NCBI GenBank assembly: GCA_021307315.1
Contig: JAJSPD010000157.1
Coordinates: 1 to 45,376 of the forward strand
Reading direction: 5' to 3'
DNA length: 45,376 nt
Origin: Bisporella sp. PMI_857
Taxonomy: Eukaryota; Ascomycota; Leotiomycetes; Helotiales; Helotiaceae
The notes under the pieces are model-generated. The model saw only the letters and a program-made list of their open reading frames with translations, was not told the DNA's origin and made no database searches. Every line of letters starts with the position of its first letter. Position 1 is the first letter of the stretch. Of this stretch, positions 27,359-36,593 are shown one piece after another. The translations under genes and the position numbers were made by a program.

Positions 27359-29187
27359 AGTCCCCCCCCGGGAAGTCGTCACCCCCCTGTAGTCGTCACC
27401 TCGCTTAATTCTTACCGACCCCCTTTGACCATGAATAACTTTTCTATTCTCTTATAGTTAATGAGATAATGTAGAGCTAAGTTCTATAGCCATATCTGAT
27501 CCTTCATCCTCAATTTGGCGATCTCCAGCTGCCGTTCGCGCTTTTTTTATCTGCTGGATATCTATAAACTTAGAATTAGGACTAGCTACTACTTTCCTAC
27601 GTTTTCTAGGTTGCAATTGAACTACACGTTGCTCTAATTGCTTAATTTTCCTCTCTTGCTCTGCAATTACCCATTCTTTTTGCTCAATGCCCTTAGATAT
27701 CTTCCTAAAAAGTACCCTCGTTGTTGACGCAGAAGTGTTTTTTAATTGCGAAACCTCGGTACGCAATATCTCGGATATCTTGACCTTTTTGAGGAGTTGT
27801 AATATCCAATTGAGCCATATCTGCGATCCAATTAGGCATATCTTCATTTGCAACTCGGTTTCGCGGTATTGAATTGGAGTTATTGCTGTTTTCTAAGAGC
27901 AATCGGCTCATGAGAGGCTTGGCGCGATTAATCGGCCACAATCCAGTTGCTTTCCAACCGGCTTTTATATTATAGCTTGTTAAACTGCCTTTCCTTGCTC
28001 TTTGATAGCATGTAAGGAAGTTTCGCTTTCCAAGAGGTGAAGAATCGGTTAATAGGCTATAAAATCCAACGTATTTGCGGTAAGCGGCTTTAAGAGGAGA
28101 GAAAACCGATAAATCCAAAGGTTGGAGCACATGTGAAGTGTGAGGAGGTAAAAATTGTAGCTGAATATTGTTTGAAAAGCACTTCCACATAAATTCAACT
28201 GTTTCGTGACTCCCATGGCCGTCTAGGATAAGCAATCGAGGCTGAGATGGGTCACGTGGTCTAGATTGAGGTATATATACCTTATTTAACCATTCAAGCG
28301 CTGTATCGTCTGTAGTCCACCCGTTTTCAGTTGCAGTAAACTTCCAATTCTTAAAGATATCCAAATCACTCTCAAACCATTGTTCTTGTACTGATTTCCC
28401 CTTGAAAATGACTAGAGGATTGAGGGCATTCCCGGTTGCCGAGATGCACTCAATAAACGAGGTCCAAGCTTTAGAACCGGGTGTTTTCTTCTGAATAAAG
28501 CGTCTTTCCTTGCTTCCTAGAACCATCCCATTATCACCAAATCCTTCCATAATACCAGCTTCGTCCATATTCCAACGATTTTCCGGTTTTATAGCCTGAA
28601 TGCAAGGAATAGCCAGTTTTTGGAACCACTTTGAAATAACTTCAGTCGTAGCGCCATTTACACGTGCTGAATCAATATAGAAGTGCTTTTTGGTCTGTAG
28701 AATAGGATTACGACGTTTAAGCCATCCATCCAACGTTTTCCTAGTGGTTTTTCATCTCCACGGGCATAAAGAATCCGGCCGGCTAGCTGTCTAATTTGCA
28801 CGTGCGTAGGTGCAAGGCCTAGAGCTTCCTGGGTAAGAATCTAATCCGTAGGACGTTTTTCTTGGGTAGGAGAAAGCTTTTTCTCATGTGCATGAGCTTC
28901 TAATCTCGAGGTGCGGCCATTTAATCGATCTCGAAGTGTCCCTCGTGGTATACCGTAAGTTTTGGAAGCTTCCACTTGAGTCATGCCTTTTTCAATAGCA
29001 AATAATGCTAATTGCAAATCGTTTTCGGTATATCTGGGCTTCATTATGAGGTTTAAAAGACTGCCAAATTTAAGATAATTCTACTAAAAGATTAAAAAGT
29101 TATTTAGATTTGATAAGGTGGGTATTCAAATTGCGGTGTGCTAAGCGAGGTGACGACTACAGGGCGGTGGCGACTTCCGGGGGGACT
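27359..29187 (-). mobile_element. Fot1/pogo-type DNA transposon, 1829 bp, both TIRs and TA duplication
   Basis: The terminal inverted repeats are about 46 bp, starting AGTCCCCCCC and containing the block AAGTCGTCAC / GTAGTCGTCACC twice in tandem, likely transposase binding sites. TA flanks both ends (27357-27358 and 29188-29189). The length and the single minus-strand transposase fit the Fot1 family. The ends differ at several positions, so this copy is not newly inserted. Confidence 0.92.
27458..29044 (-). pseudogene. Fot1/pogo transposase, one nonsense codon and one frameshift
   Basis: Cut-and-paste transposase of the DDE/pogo group. The N-terminal helix-turn-helix (MKPRYTENDLQLALFAIEKG, 29044-28844) ends at TAG 28841-28843, where the related remnant at 22763 has Trp in W-V-L-T-Q-E-A-L-G; a TGG to TAG change explains it. 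The frame then continues through the CENP-B-type second DNA-binding region and the catalytic core with all three acidic residues: NMDEAG, LDGHGSH and LQPLDLSVFSPLK. Near 27765 a one-base shift moves the Leu/Lys/Glu-rich C-terminus into another frame that ends at 27458. Without restoration the copy is inactive. Confidence 0.9.
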
Positions 29188-29244
29188 TATTTATAACTAC
29201 ACAGTTGAGGTAAGCTGTAAACTAATAAATTCTTTGCATAAATA

Positions 29245-29269
29245 AGTCACTCCCCTGTAGTCATCTTCC
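29245..29269. repeat. relic of a second, related transposon end
   Basis: AAGTCACTCCCCTGTAGTC preceded by TA resembles the TIR of the 27359-29187 element but lies 57 bp outside it, pointing away. It looks like the end of an older related element into or beside which the present one inserted. The opposite end was not found. Confidence 0.5.
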
Positions 29270-29289
29270 ATTCTAAGGGTTAAGTTTAT

Positions 29290-29716
29290 AGCTTAATTTC
29301 ATATTAATACTAAGCTTGAAAAACATGGAGCCACAATGCTCGAAAGAGGGGGTGGAAACGGAGGAGAGTACGTTATGCTGTAATTCGAAAAGTAATTTAT
29401 GCTAAAAGCTCCTAAAATTTCTCGGCTATGGCTAACTTTGCTGACGCGTGTTCATTGTAATAGTGCTTTATTAAACGATTCGCTTCCAATACCAATGCAT
29501 CATCTTTTAACTTACACATGGATGCGTGATAACGGTCATCGAGGCTGGAGTCTGACTTGTGAGGGAAGGAACTATTTTGGTAGACTTATTTGAGGGTAAG
29601 TAATTCGGCTGATCAACTACTGGCATAGTACAACATATGTCGTTCACCAGGAATACATAGATGTCTCCAAATCTCTGACAGGGTATTTTTCGTGACAACA
29701 AGCTCAAGTTTCTTAA
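29290..29716. other. no gene recognised
   Basis: Short frames on both strands (29399-29593 plus, 29507-29707 minus) with no motif. Probably upstream sequence of the 29717 gene. Confidence 0.35.
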
Positions 29717-30394
29717 ATGGCCAACTCAAAAAACAGTGGCGGGACGTATTGGAATGAACCTGTATCTGGGCCAGTGAATGTCCATGAAGGAGATGTCTGT
29801 TTCCTAATAGGATCTGCCACAGGTTCAGAAGAACAGAGAGAAAGGTCAGAGGTGGATGGAGGCTTCGACGATCTTGAGGACTTGCCTGGACCGATGGACT
29901 TAGATATCGACACGAAATCAGAGACTGTTACCGAATCTTGGGCTGATTCTATGGACGGAATAGATATACATCCCTCGAACTTCCAAGGCAATATCGATGA
30001 GATGGATAGTACGACAGCAGAGCGGCAAAATAACGTTTGCGAGGACCACACTCTAAGTCGGTGCGTTCGAGGATCGAGAGACAGCTGGCGGCCGGCAAGG
30101 AGTCAAGGTTATCGATGGAATCAGCCAAGAGCGAATACTTGGCGAGGCTTCCGGGGTCGGGGGTTCCGCGGTCGGAATCCTAGAGATCGAGATCACGAGC
30201 CCAGACGTCGAGAATCTAGTGGTAATTTCAGAGAGACGGCCTACCGAAATCCACAATTTTTTATGCCACGTGGCCCATCAAATTGGAGTTTGCAGACGAG
30301 ACATGATGGCACGAATTTTAGGCGGGAAGGATGCCGAATAAACCTGGACCAGGATCGAGACGGCCGGTTTCGACGGCCGCACATACAGCAATGA
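29717..30394 (+). CDS. acidic / RGG-rich protein, 225 aa
   Basis: Single frame from ATG 29717. Residues 30-110 are acidic (DDLEDLPGPMDLDIDTKSE). Residues 118-225 are Arg/Gly-rich, with FRGRGFRGRNPRDRD and many Arg-Asp/Arg-Arg pairs, typical of RNA-binding or condensate-forming tails. No folded domain is evident. It lies on the same strand as the NFX1-like helicase fragment 0.85 kb downstream. NFX1-type proteins often begin with RGG-rich regions, so it could be the detached N-terminus of that gene, but nothing in the sequence proves it. Confidence 0.5.
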   Translation: MANSKNSGGTYWNEPVSGPVNVHEGDVCFLIGSATGSEEQRERSEVDGGFDDLEDLPGPMDLDIDTKSETVTESWADSMDGIDIHPSNFQGNIDEMDSTTAERQNNVCEDHTLSRCVRGSRDSWRPARSQGYRWNQPRANTWRGFRGRGFRGRNPRDRDHEPRRRESSGNFRETAYRNPQFFMPRGPSNWSLQTRHDGTNFRREGCRINLDQDRDGRFRRPHIQQ

Positions 30395-30454
30395 GATTAG
30401 ATCGATCTTCAATTGCTTTTAGTGAGAGATGAAACAAAGGCTATAAATCTTTAG

Positions 30455-30612
30455 AGGAGGAAAGCCAATGAAGATGCAATAAAGGCGAACATGGCTGACT
30501 CCGAGGCTCGGATGCTCACTGAGTTTTCATAGTTGGCGTCAGAGCATTTCCAGCGTCTGAGACAGGAGGAACAGAATAACAATCTCTTATATTTCAGATG
30601 AAACAAATGTAG
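30455..30612 (+). pseudogene. short decayed coding fragment
   Basis: A plus-strand frame reads as a charged helix (ANEDAIKANMADSEARML, then EHFQRLRQEEQNN) interrupted by one in-frame TAG (30532-30534 region). It has no start and no neighbours in frame. Family unknown. Confidence 0.3.
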
Positions 30613-31239
30613 TGAATAATACCGATTGCCCAATACCTGTCTCGTGCCTCTTGAGAAATACTGGAAGATATCCCCACAGCTCGAGCTAGAAAATGGAAAT
30701 GACTCCGTTTAGGTATCGAACGCTAACGAAATTGAGTATCAATTCTCCAACTCCTTCCCGAGGTGATTAGTAGGCATTTGGGTAAGACCACATAACTTAA
30801 TCTAGCTTTCACCATTTGCTGTTGGGGTCACGATGGGTTTAGGCTCAGATTTTTCAGTAGCAATATTGAAGAGCAGACTAGACGAGGTCACTTAGACATT
30901 TTAGGCAGCACGGTAGCACATTAAATGACATTGTGCATTGATTTGATTTGGGGATCAATCTGGGAAAAGCTTTTCGCATCGTCTGCAAAGTTGCCCCCCC
31001 CCCCCTTTTCCTGTGTTACAGGTACACTATGGCGCAATCTCTATTCGAAACATACTCCATTAAGTTATGTACCGACATCATGATAATTAAAGTGTGGAAA
31101 AAATGCGTCGTTAAAGTTAAAAGGGACAAAGGCGCGAAAAGCGCACAGGGTACTAGCCTTTACTATAAGTTACTAGAATCGATCGAAATGTTTTCAACTT
31201 ATGTAGGACCAGAAATGAAACTTATCTGCTGAAGTGTAG
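30613..31239. other. no gene seen; 13-base C run
   Basis: Contains a poly-C tract at about 30994-31006. A 94-codon plus frame (30948-31232) reads through the C run and has no family signature. Confidence 0.4.
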
Positions 31240-31930
31240 AAATTCGACGAACGGGTTCAACACATCATTCGCCAAGGAGTATATCGTTATGAAGAGATTG
31301 CAGTTCTCACGCCATACACTGAGCAGGAACGGAATCTGAAGGAAACACTAGGCAAAGGGAATGCCTTCTCAGACGCCAACGACCAACGCTCTATTCCCAA
31401 AAAGTCAAACGTCATACCAGATCACCAAGGAATCCGAATCTCGACTATGTAAGCCAATTCTAGCATCAGAGTATTAACGGACTGATTTAGAGCCTAGTGA
31501 CAGTTTTCAAGGCGAAGAAGCTAAGATCATCATTATTTCTCTAGCCAGAAGCAATAATACGGGAAACGTGGGATATTTAAGGTCAGAGAATCAAATTAAC
31601 GTTCTAATAAGGTTAGTACTGAGGCAGCTTCGTTACTGCCGCTAATGTGAACAACCGGGCTCAACATGGTCTTTTTATCATTGGCAACACCAAAATTGCC
31701 GAATGTGTTCCAATGTGGTCGGAAGTAATTAAGGTGCTTCGTCTCACAAGCTTTGTCGGTACTATTATGAGTCTTCGCTGTCCTCGCCACCCAGACGTTA
31801 GAATGGAGGTTTCGCAGCCCGAAGTGAGCAATTATCCTTGGCCCTTCCCTGACTGCTTCTAACCAATTAGGACTTTGATGTTATTAGTCCAGAAGGGGGA
31901 TGCACAGCTATTTGCAATAAGTGAGTTCTG
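31240..31930 (+). pseudogene. C-terminal fragment of an NFX1-type (ZNFX1-like) superfamily 1 helicase
   Basis: Exons 31240-31448, 31498-31611 and 31655 onward give the last helicase motifs: EEIAVLTPYTEQ, then TIDSFQGEEAKIIIISLAR (motif V region), SENQINVL and RAQHGLFIIGNT (motif VI). A CPRHPDVRMEVSQPE segment follows, like the start of the NFX1 zinc-finger part, then SPEGGCTAIC. The first intron (31449-31497) is normal. The second (31612-31654) has a GTTAGT donor but ends CAA where CAG is needed to keep the RAQHG frame, so the acceptor is lost. Helicase motifs I-III are absent upstream. Relatives of this family act with small-RNA and heterochromatin pathways. Confidence 0.7.
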
Positions 31931-32629
31931 AATCTTACAGAGGCAATTACTGAGTTTGCTTACCCAATTGATAGACCTACTCATAACTGGAACCATCCAT
32001 GCCGAAGTAGATGCCATTCGGAACACATTCATAGAGCTGTTAATTGTCTTAACACGGCTCCACATTAATAGGCACGTGATTCGGGAGTTGGAGGCGAACA
32101 ATCCAAAGAGGTGGCATCCCGTCCAGGATACTAAATGTGAACTAATCTACAATGTGAGGCGGTGGACACGGACGACTTGATTCTCGACCAGTCGTCACGA
32201 ATTATGGGAAAGAGATTATTAAACAGGTTGATGATAGTTACTCAACCCGCTGGACCACCACCGGCGCCTCCCAACTCCATCGCCGTCCTATATCCATCAC
32301 CGCGGCAACACCGCAAGACCGCATTACCGCTATCGCTATTTCATTTTTGCAAAACTTAGCGTCACATACGCGCGATTGCTTCTGTCTGTACTACAGCGGG
32401 CTCTGGTGCTGCTGAGGATTTGGTGGAATCATTGCGTACCGAATACGATGTCACGAAAGCCTATTATTGACGATATCGAATTTATACAAGGATGGCTCCG
32501 GAGCGCAAACATGCAAGCAAGGAGGCAAGCACACTTATCTGCTGAGGGCCAATGGTGATACGAAACGTGCAAGTGGAAGAACTGAAAGCAACCATCCTCG
32601 AGTCCAGTATCGGCGTGCATGGTAAAATA
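31931..32629 (+). other. decayed continuation, no clear gene
   Basis: Plus-strand frames such as 31956-32180 (VDAIRNTFIELLIVLTRLH) and 32400-32558 (KPIIDDIEFIQGWLRSAN) look protein-like but are separated by stops and frame changes. The first may continue the NFX1-like gene; the second is unassigned. Confidence 0.3.
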
Positions 32630-32842
32630 GACGTACTAGCTCGGTGACCCCGTAAGTAAAGAATCCAGAGCCGTTCGTACAAAGAATATATAAGGAAAGA
32701 AAACCCTTTGAGGAAAAGCAAGCTTGAGTTGATAGACTTACTTTAATTCTTGGTTATATTAATACAGCACTTTACCCCTGCCGCCTGTCATGTGTTCCTT
32801 GCCCGCCATACTGCAATCCCTCCTGCTGCCCCTTTTGATACA
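32630..32842 (+). mobile_element. truncated LTR relic of the 4-copy family
   Basis: Shares AGCTCGGTG..CCGTAAGT, AAGCAAGCTTGAGTT and TGCAATCCCTCCTGCTGCCC with the copy at 23319-23690 and ends GATACA. The first half of the LTR is missing or too diverged to see. Confidence 0.6.
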
Positions 32843-33042
32843 TTTGATTAATTATTATATTTCATCACCCTAATTTTGCGTTTTAAGCGTATGGTAGTTA
32901 TGCCATGCGGTACATGGTAGTTATGCCATTCCATAATTAGTTAATCGTCGAAGTACCAGGGATCCGCTTCCGGCTTCTTAACATGTGCTGATATAAATTT
33001 ACACTAGATTTATCTTGTCCTGATATTATACCTATATAAACG

Positions 33043-34307
33043 CTAACGTGGCGAAGCCATATTCAATATAATTGTCTGAACTGCCTTGACACTCTTTTCA
33101 AGCTCTTTCACCCTATCATGAAGTTGGGCCATTTCCTGGGCATGCTTCTGAGCCGCGTCCGACAGTTCTCTACTCAATGCTTCTATTACCATACTGCCTG
33201 CTTCCAAACCCGCATTTGCTTCTTTTATGTTATCAATGTCAATCGTTATCCATGCTGCGTATCTTTCTAGGCTTATAGTGTCACTCTGACTTCTCTTGAA
33301 CTCTTGCTCAACCCCTTGTAAATAGTCTCGAAGACTATTCTGGGAAAACTCAAAAGTTCGCTGAAAATTGTCGAGGATGTGAGCTAGAGTAGGATTCGAA
33401 CTTCGTTGCATGTTATGGATATATAAAACATTTTCAGGGTTATTAGCTTGCTCTGGACTGTGGGTAGGCAACCTAACTTCAGATGGAACAGAAATCGTCT
33501 GAGAACTGGCTGTAGTTTGCTCATCCAATGAGACAGAGAGAACGTATTCCTGGGCTCCACGGGCAACTTCAACAGCTTTGTCGCTTATGCGGGTCTCGGG
33601 AGTATTTCCGGGCGCCGTTGTAAGTCCAAATGGCATTTGGCCCGACTCTTGATCGTTGCGGGATGTTCGGCGTCGTTGACAAGCCCCCAATACCGACCGG
33701 ATAGTGCTAGCATCTGACTGCCATGGGATATAATCCGCCGGGTGAAGTGATCGGCCAAAGTTATTGCTGCTGTGTTGTTCTTCAGTTTGCCGCACAACTT
33801 GAGACGAATATCCCCAGCTGTTTGAGCGTGCTGTGTGGAGTGAGAGTTCATTGATTCCTAAACCCTCCTTTGGAGTTAAGTCCACTTGTAATTCTTCCAT
33901 CAAGTTACAATCAGTAACTGTTCTGTATTGGTGATCACTTTGCCCCTCCGAAAGTGACTGGCTATACCCTGGAGGGACATTTCTCCCTCGTAGTTGATAT
34001 GTATTTGTAGGTCGCACAATATTGTCAGGAGATTTTCCGTGACTAGTTGCCTCGGCTCCTTGACCTACTATCCAATGACTTAGTTCTAGAAGATGATAGA
34101 TACGATTGTCTTCTTACATGCTCCGGCTGCAGCAAGTTTCAGCTTCTTCCGACGTCTCCTTTGGTTTAGCCTGTTTTGTATCCTTCTTCTTTCGCTCTTT
34201 GGAAGATTTAGGTCATAAGGATTGTGACTGGAACTCTCATTGCCGGTGATGTCCCAGATGATTCCAGGCGTGTTATTAGAGGCACGTGAGATCATCTCCT
34301 GCGTCAA
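33043..34307 (-). CDS. bZIP-like regulator with C-terminal coiled coil, 404 aa
   Basis: Exon 1 is 34307-34118 and exon 2 is 34067-33043. Splicing a 50-bp intron (GTAAGA donor, GGATAG acceptor) gives exactly 405 codons with the stop. A nearer TAG acceptor (34087) would create a stop at the junction, so the farther one is preferred. Residues 35-60 (KSERRRIQNRLNQRRRRKK) match the basic region of fungal bZIP proteins with the N-x-x-x-Q/R pattern. No leucine zipper follows at once; the middle is Ser/Gln/Asn-rich and the coiled coil (HAQEMAQLHDRVKELEKSVK) is at the C-terminus. Probably a nuclear DNA-binding protein; target unknown. A palindromic MITE begins 56 bp upstream of the start codon. Confidence 0.7.
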
Positions 34308-34362
34308 TTAAAGCCGGGTCTTTAAGCATACTGGAAACAAGCGCTGCATTATATACAGTAGA

Positions 34363-34600
34363 GTAGTGTTCGGAATCGGCTTCAGTCCACACTCAGTGAT
34401 TTTAATATTGGCACCACAGTTCTGAACAAACTAGCACCAATTTTGGCTAGCCAAACATGATGACCTGCATTAATTTTCTTCCCCTGCTCTGAGGGCTTGC
34501 ACATACAGTGGCAAACGTCGGCGTCAGAGAGCACGAAATGGATGACAGAGGTGGACTAATGCAGGTCATCATGCTTGGCTAGCAAAAATTGGTGCTAGTT
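34363..34600. mobile_element. palindromic MITE, second copy, right end lost
   Basis: Starts TAGTGTTCGGAATCGGCTTC and follows the 7762 copy through the left arm, the inner arm TGATGACCTGCATTAA, the core (TTCTTCCCCTGCTCTGAGGG) and most of the right arm, breaking off after GGTGCTAGTT. The core differs from the other copy at about six positions and one 2-bp indel in 118 bp. Its inner stem is intact. Confidence 0.8.
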
Positions 34601-34969
34601 AGCATACGTATTACAGAGCAAGCACAATAGAGGAACGCCACAGGCTAGTTACAACTCATCGTGTCAAAACTTGACGAAGACTAAACATTAAATCTAGTTA
34701 GTAATTCATAGGGTCGCCAAGGCCCCCACAAAATGTCATCAACCTCGGAATGGAGTTAACAGCATGCAACGTAAGAGCGCTGCGGACAAGAAGTGTTCTC
34801 GGTTCCTGTTGCCACTTCGTAGGCTCGTCAGCAACAATGCAGACCTATAGACGGTTTTTGCGCAACTCTTGCAACTGTCGCAGAGCATATTTTCGGCTCA
34901 CAGATCTTGTGCGGCTTCCCTCCTCGTCATAGTCTGAAATGCGCACCACCGCGTTCTGACGCGAGTGCC
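34601..34969 (-). other. internal flank of an LTR relic
   Basis: On the minus strand this follows the LTR at 34970-35125, beginning GGCACTCGCGTCAGAACGCG as at 21896. A short frame (ISDYDEEGSRTRSVSRKYAL) ends at 34845. It may be the first part of an old retroelement interior; nothing further is recognisable. Confidence 0.35.
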
Positions 34970-35125
34970 TATTGTATTCCTGAGTGATTGATTGATTGAG
35001 TTGAGGTCTAACTATGGTGAAACTAAGAGTATGTATAACCCCATTCAGGGTCACGTGAACGACACTCTCGGTCGAGTTGTTCAAGCGCGAGAGCACGTGA
35101 CCTACTCTAGCTAATTGCACCAATA
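34970..35125 (-). mobile_element. LTR relic, reverse copy of 21759-21895
   Basis: Read on the minus strand it runs TATTGGTGCAATTAGC ... AATACAATA and matches the 21759 copy apart from a roughly 20-bp insertion and scattered transitions, including one at each tip (TG to TA, CA to TA). Such changes would fit C-to-T mutation of repeats. The LINE begins directly beside it. Confidence 0.6.
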
Positions 35126-35225
35126 ACTTATTTATTTCCATTTGAGACCCGAGAGGGAACCACTGCACTTGGGCAGAGCCAGCAATCAAGTCAGCTAGCA
35201 ATCAAATTAGTGAGAATCAGTAGTT

Positions 35226-36593
35226 GTGTGGAGGAAGGAGAACATGGAGACCGTGACGCGTCAGTCGAGCCGGGAACGCGCCCAGACGTCGAAGGCAATA
35301 GAATGGAGCAAGAGAAGATCTAGAGCGGTGTCAAGCGATATAGAGGACACGATTGAAGTAATTCAGGAAGCTCCCATTACATTGCAAACTAGACGAACGG
35401 GGATCGGCGCGCGTCCCAAGGAGCAAAGTGTAGCGACGAAGGTTAAGGCGCTCGCCGCGAAGGCAGGAGAACGTCCTGCAACAGCGGCAGCGAGCCCGAA
35501 CCAGCCGGTACACGAAAAAGCGAATGCAAGCGTAAATATGCAGATCAAAGTGCTCACTGACTTGGTCAAGTCGCTGTTGAAAGCAATGGAGGAACAGAAG
35601 AAGGAGCACGTGACCCAGATCAAAACCATAACGCGGACCTTCACGGAGCAGATAGAAACACTTAAGGCAGAGCTTAAGGCAGAGCTTAAGGCAGAGGTTA
35701 CAGATATGACGGAAAAGATTCAGACCCAGCTGTCCAATGCCCAAGCACCGTCAAGCCCATCCCCATCGTATGCAGAGGTCGCCCGAACGCCACCAGAGAG
35801 TTCACCCAGCAATGTACGAACCCTCTCCCTGCGCACCACGCCGTCAACAATGACCGATACGCTGTACTGCACAGTTGACACGTCCAGAGTTGGGGAGGGA
35901 GAGAGAAGCAAGGCCCAACCTGGGGCAGTTCGGAAGGCGATTGAGGAGGAGATTCGCACCGGGGAAGGACAAGCAAATTGGCGCTGCGCTGCGGTGATCA
36001 AAGACGCTAGGAACACGGAACGCATCAAGATTGTATGCAGAGACGAAGCTGAACTCCAACGGGTCAAGGAAGCGGCCCAGAAAACTGCGGCCGAGGGAGT
36101 CCGAGTGCTGCGAGACCAATTGTACCCGGTCAAGGTGGACAATGTCAATCGAACAACTATACTCGATCACAACGGAAATGTTTTACCTGGCGCCGCCGAA
36201 GTCCTTGGGAAGGAAAACGGTGTCCACATAGCCAAGATCGGGTGGCTCAGTAAGAAAGACGGGGGGAAAGCCTATGGTTCAATGGTTGTTTACGTCACAA
36301 AAGGCAGCGAAGCCGCACGACTGTTACAAGAGCAATATTTCCATGTTGCAGGAGAGTCGGCCTACACCAGGGTCTTCGAGCCGCGATATAGTCCACAGAA
36401 ATGCTATCGATGCCAGGAAATCGGGCACAAGGCGTACTCATGCACGCAACCGCGAGTCTGTGCCAAGTGTGCTCAAGTAGGACACCATCACAGTGAATGC
36501 CAAGCAGTAATACCAAAGTGTGTCACATGCGGAGGGCCACACGAATCGCTCAGCGGGAACTGCGAAACACGCCATCGCTCCCAGGATGCGTAA
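35226..36593 (+). CDS. LINE ORF1, nucleic-acid-binding protein with three zinc knuckles, 455 aa
   Basis: Intact frame. Residues 100-165 form a coiled coil that includes a direct 12-bp repeat (LKAELKAELKAE). Residues 210-370 resemble the RRM-like middle of LINE ORF1 proteins. Three C-x2-C-type knuckles lie at about 393-406 (CYRCQEIGHKAYSC), 412-425 (CAKCAQVGHHHSEC) and 432-446 (CVTCGGPHESLSGNC). It ends in ATGCGTAA, where the ORF1 stop and the ORF2 ATG (36586) overlap, suggesting stop/restart translation of ORF2. The true start could be 35226 (GTG) or ATG 35244. Confidence 0.88.
   Translation: MWRKENMETVTRQSSRERAQTSKAIEWSKRRSRAVSSDIEDTIEVIQEAPITLQTRRTGIGARPKEQSVATKVKALAAKAGERPATAAASPNQPVHEKANASVNMQIKVLTDLVKSLLKAMEEQKKEHVTQIKTITRTFTEQIETLKAELKAELKAEVTDMTEKIQTQLSNAQAPSSPSPSYAEVARTPPESSPSNVRTLSLRTTPSTMTDTLYCTVDTSRVGEGERSKAQPGAVRKAIEEEIRTGEGQANWRCAAVIKDARNTERIKIVCRDEAELQRVKEAAQKTAAEGVRVLRDQLYPVKVDNVNRTTILDHNGNVLPGAAEVLGKENGVHIAKIGWLSKKDGGKAYGSMVVYVTKGSEAARLLQEQYFHVAGESAYTRVFEPRYSPQKCYRCQEIGHKAYSCTQPRVCAKCAQVGHHHSECQAVIPKCVTCGGPHESLSGNCETRHRSQDA

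Noticed and set aside
34845..35201. 118-codon minus frame as a host gene
   Set aside because: Most of it lies across the LTR relic at 34970-35125; only its last part could be retroelement interior.
35331..36170. Several minus-strand frames over LINE ORF1
   Set aside because: Shadows of the GC-rich coding strand; ORF1 with zinc knuckles explains the region.
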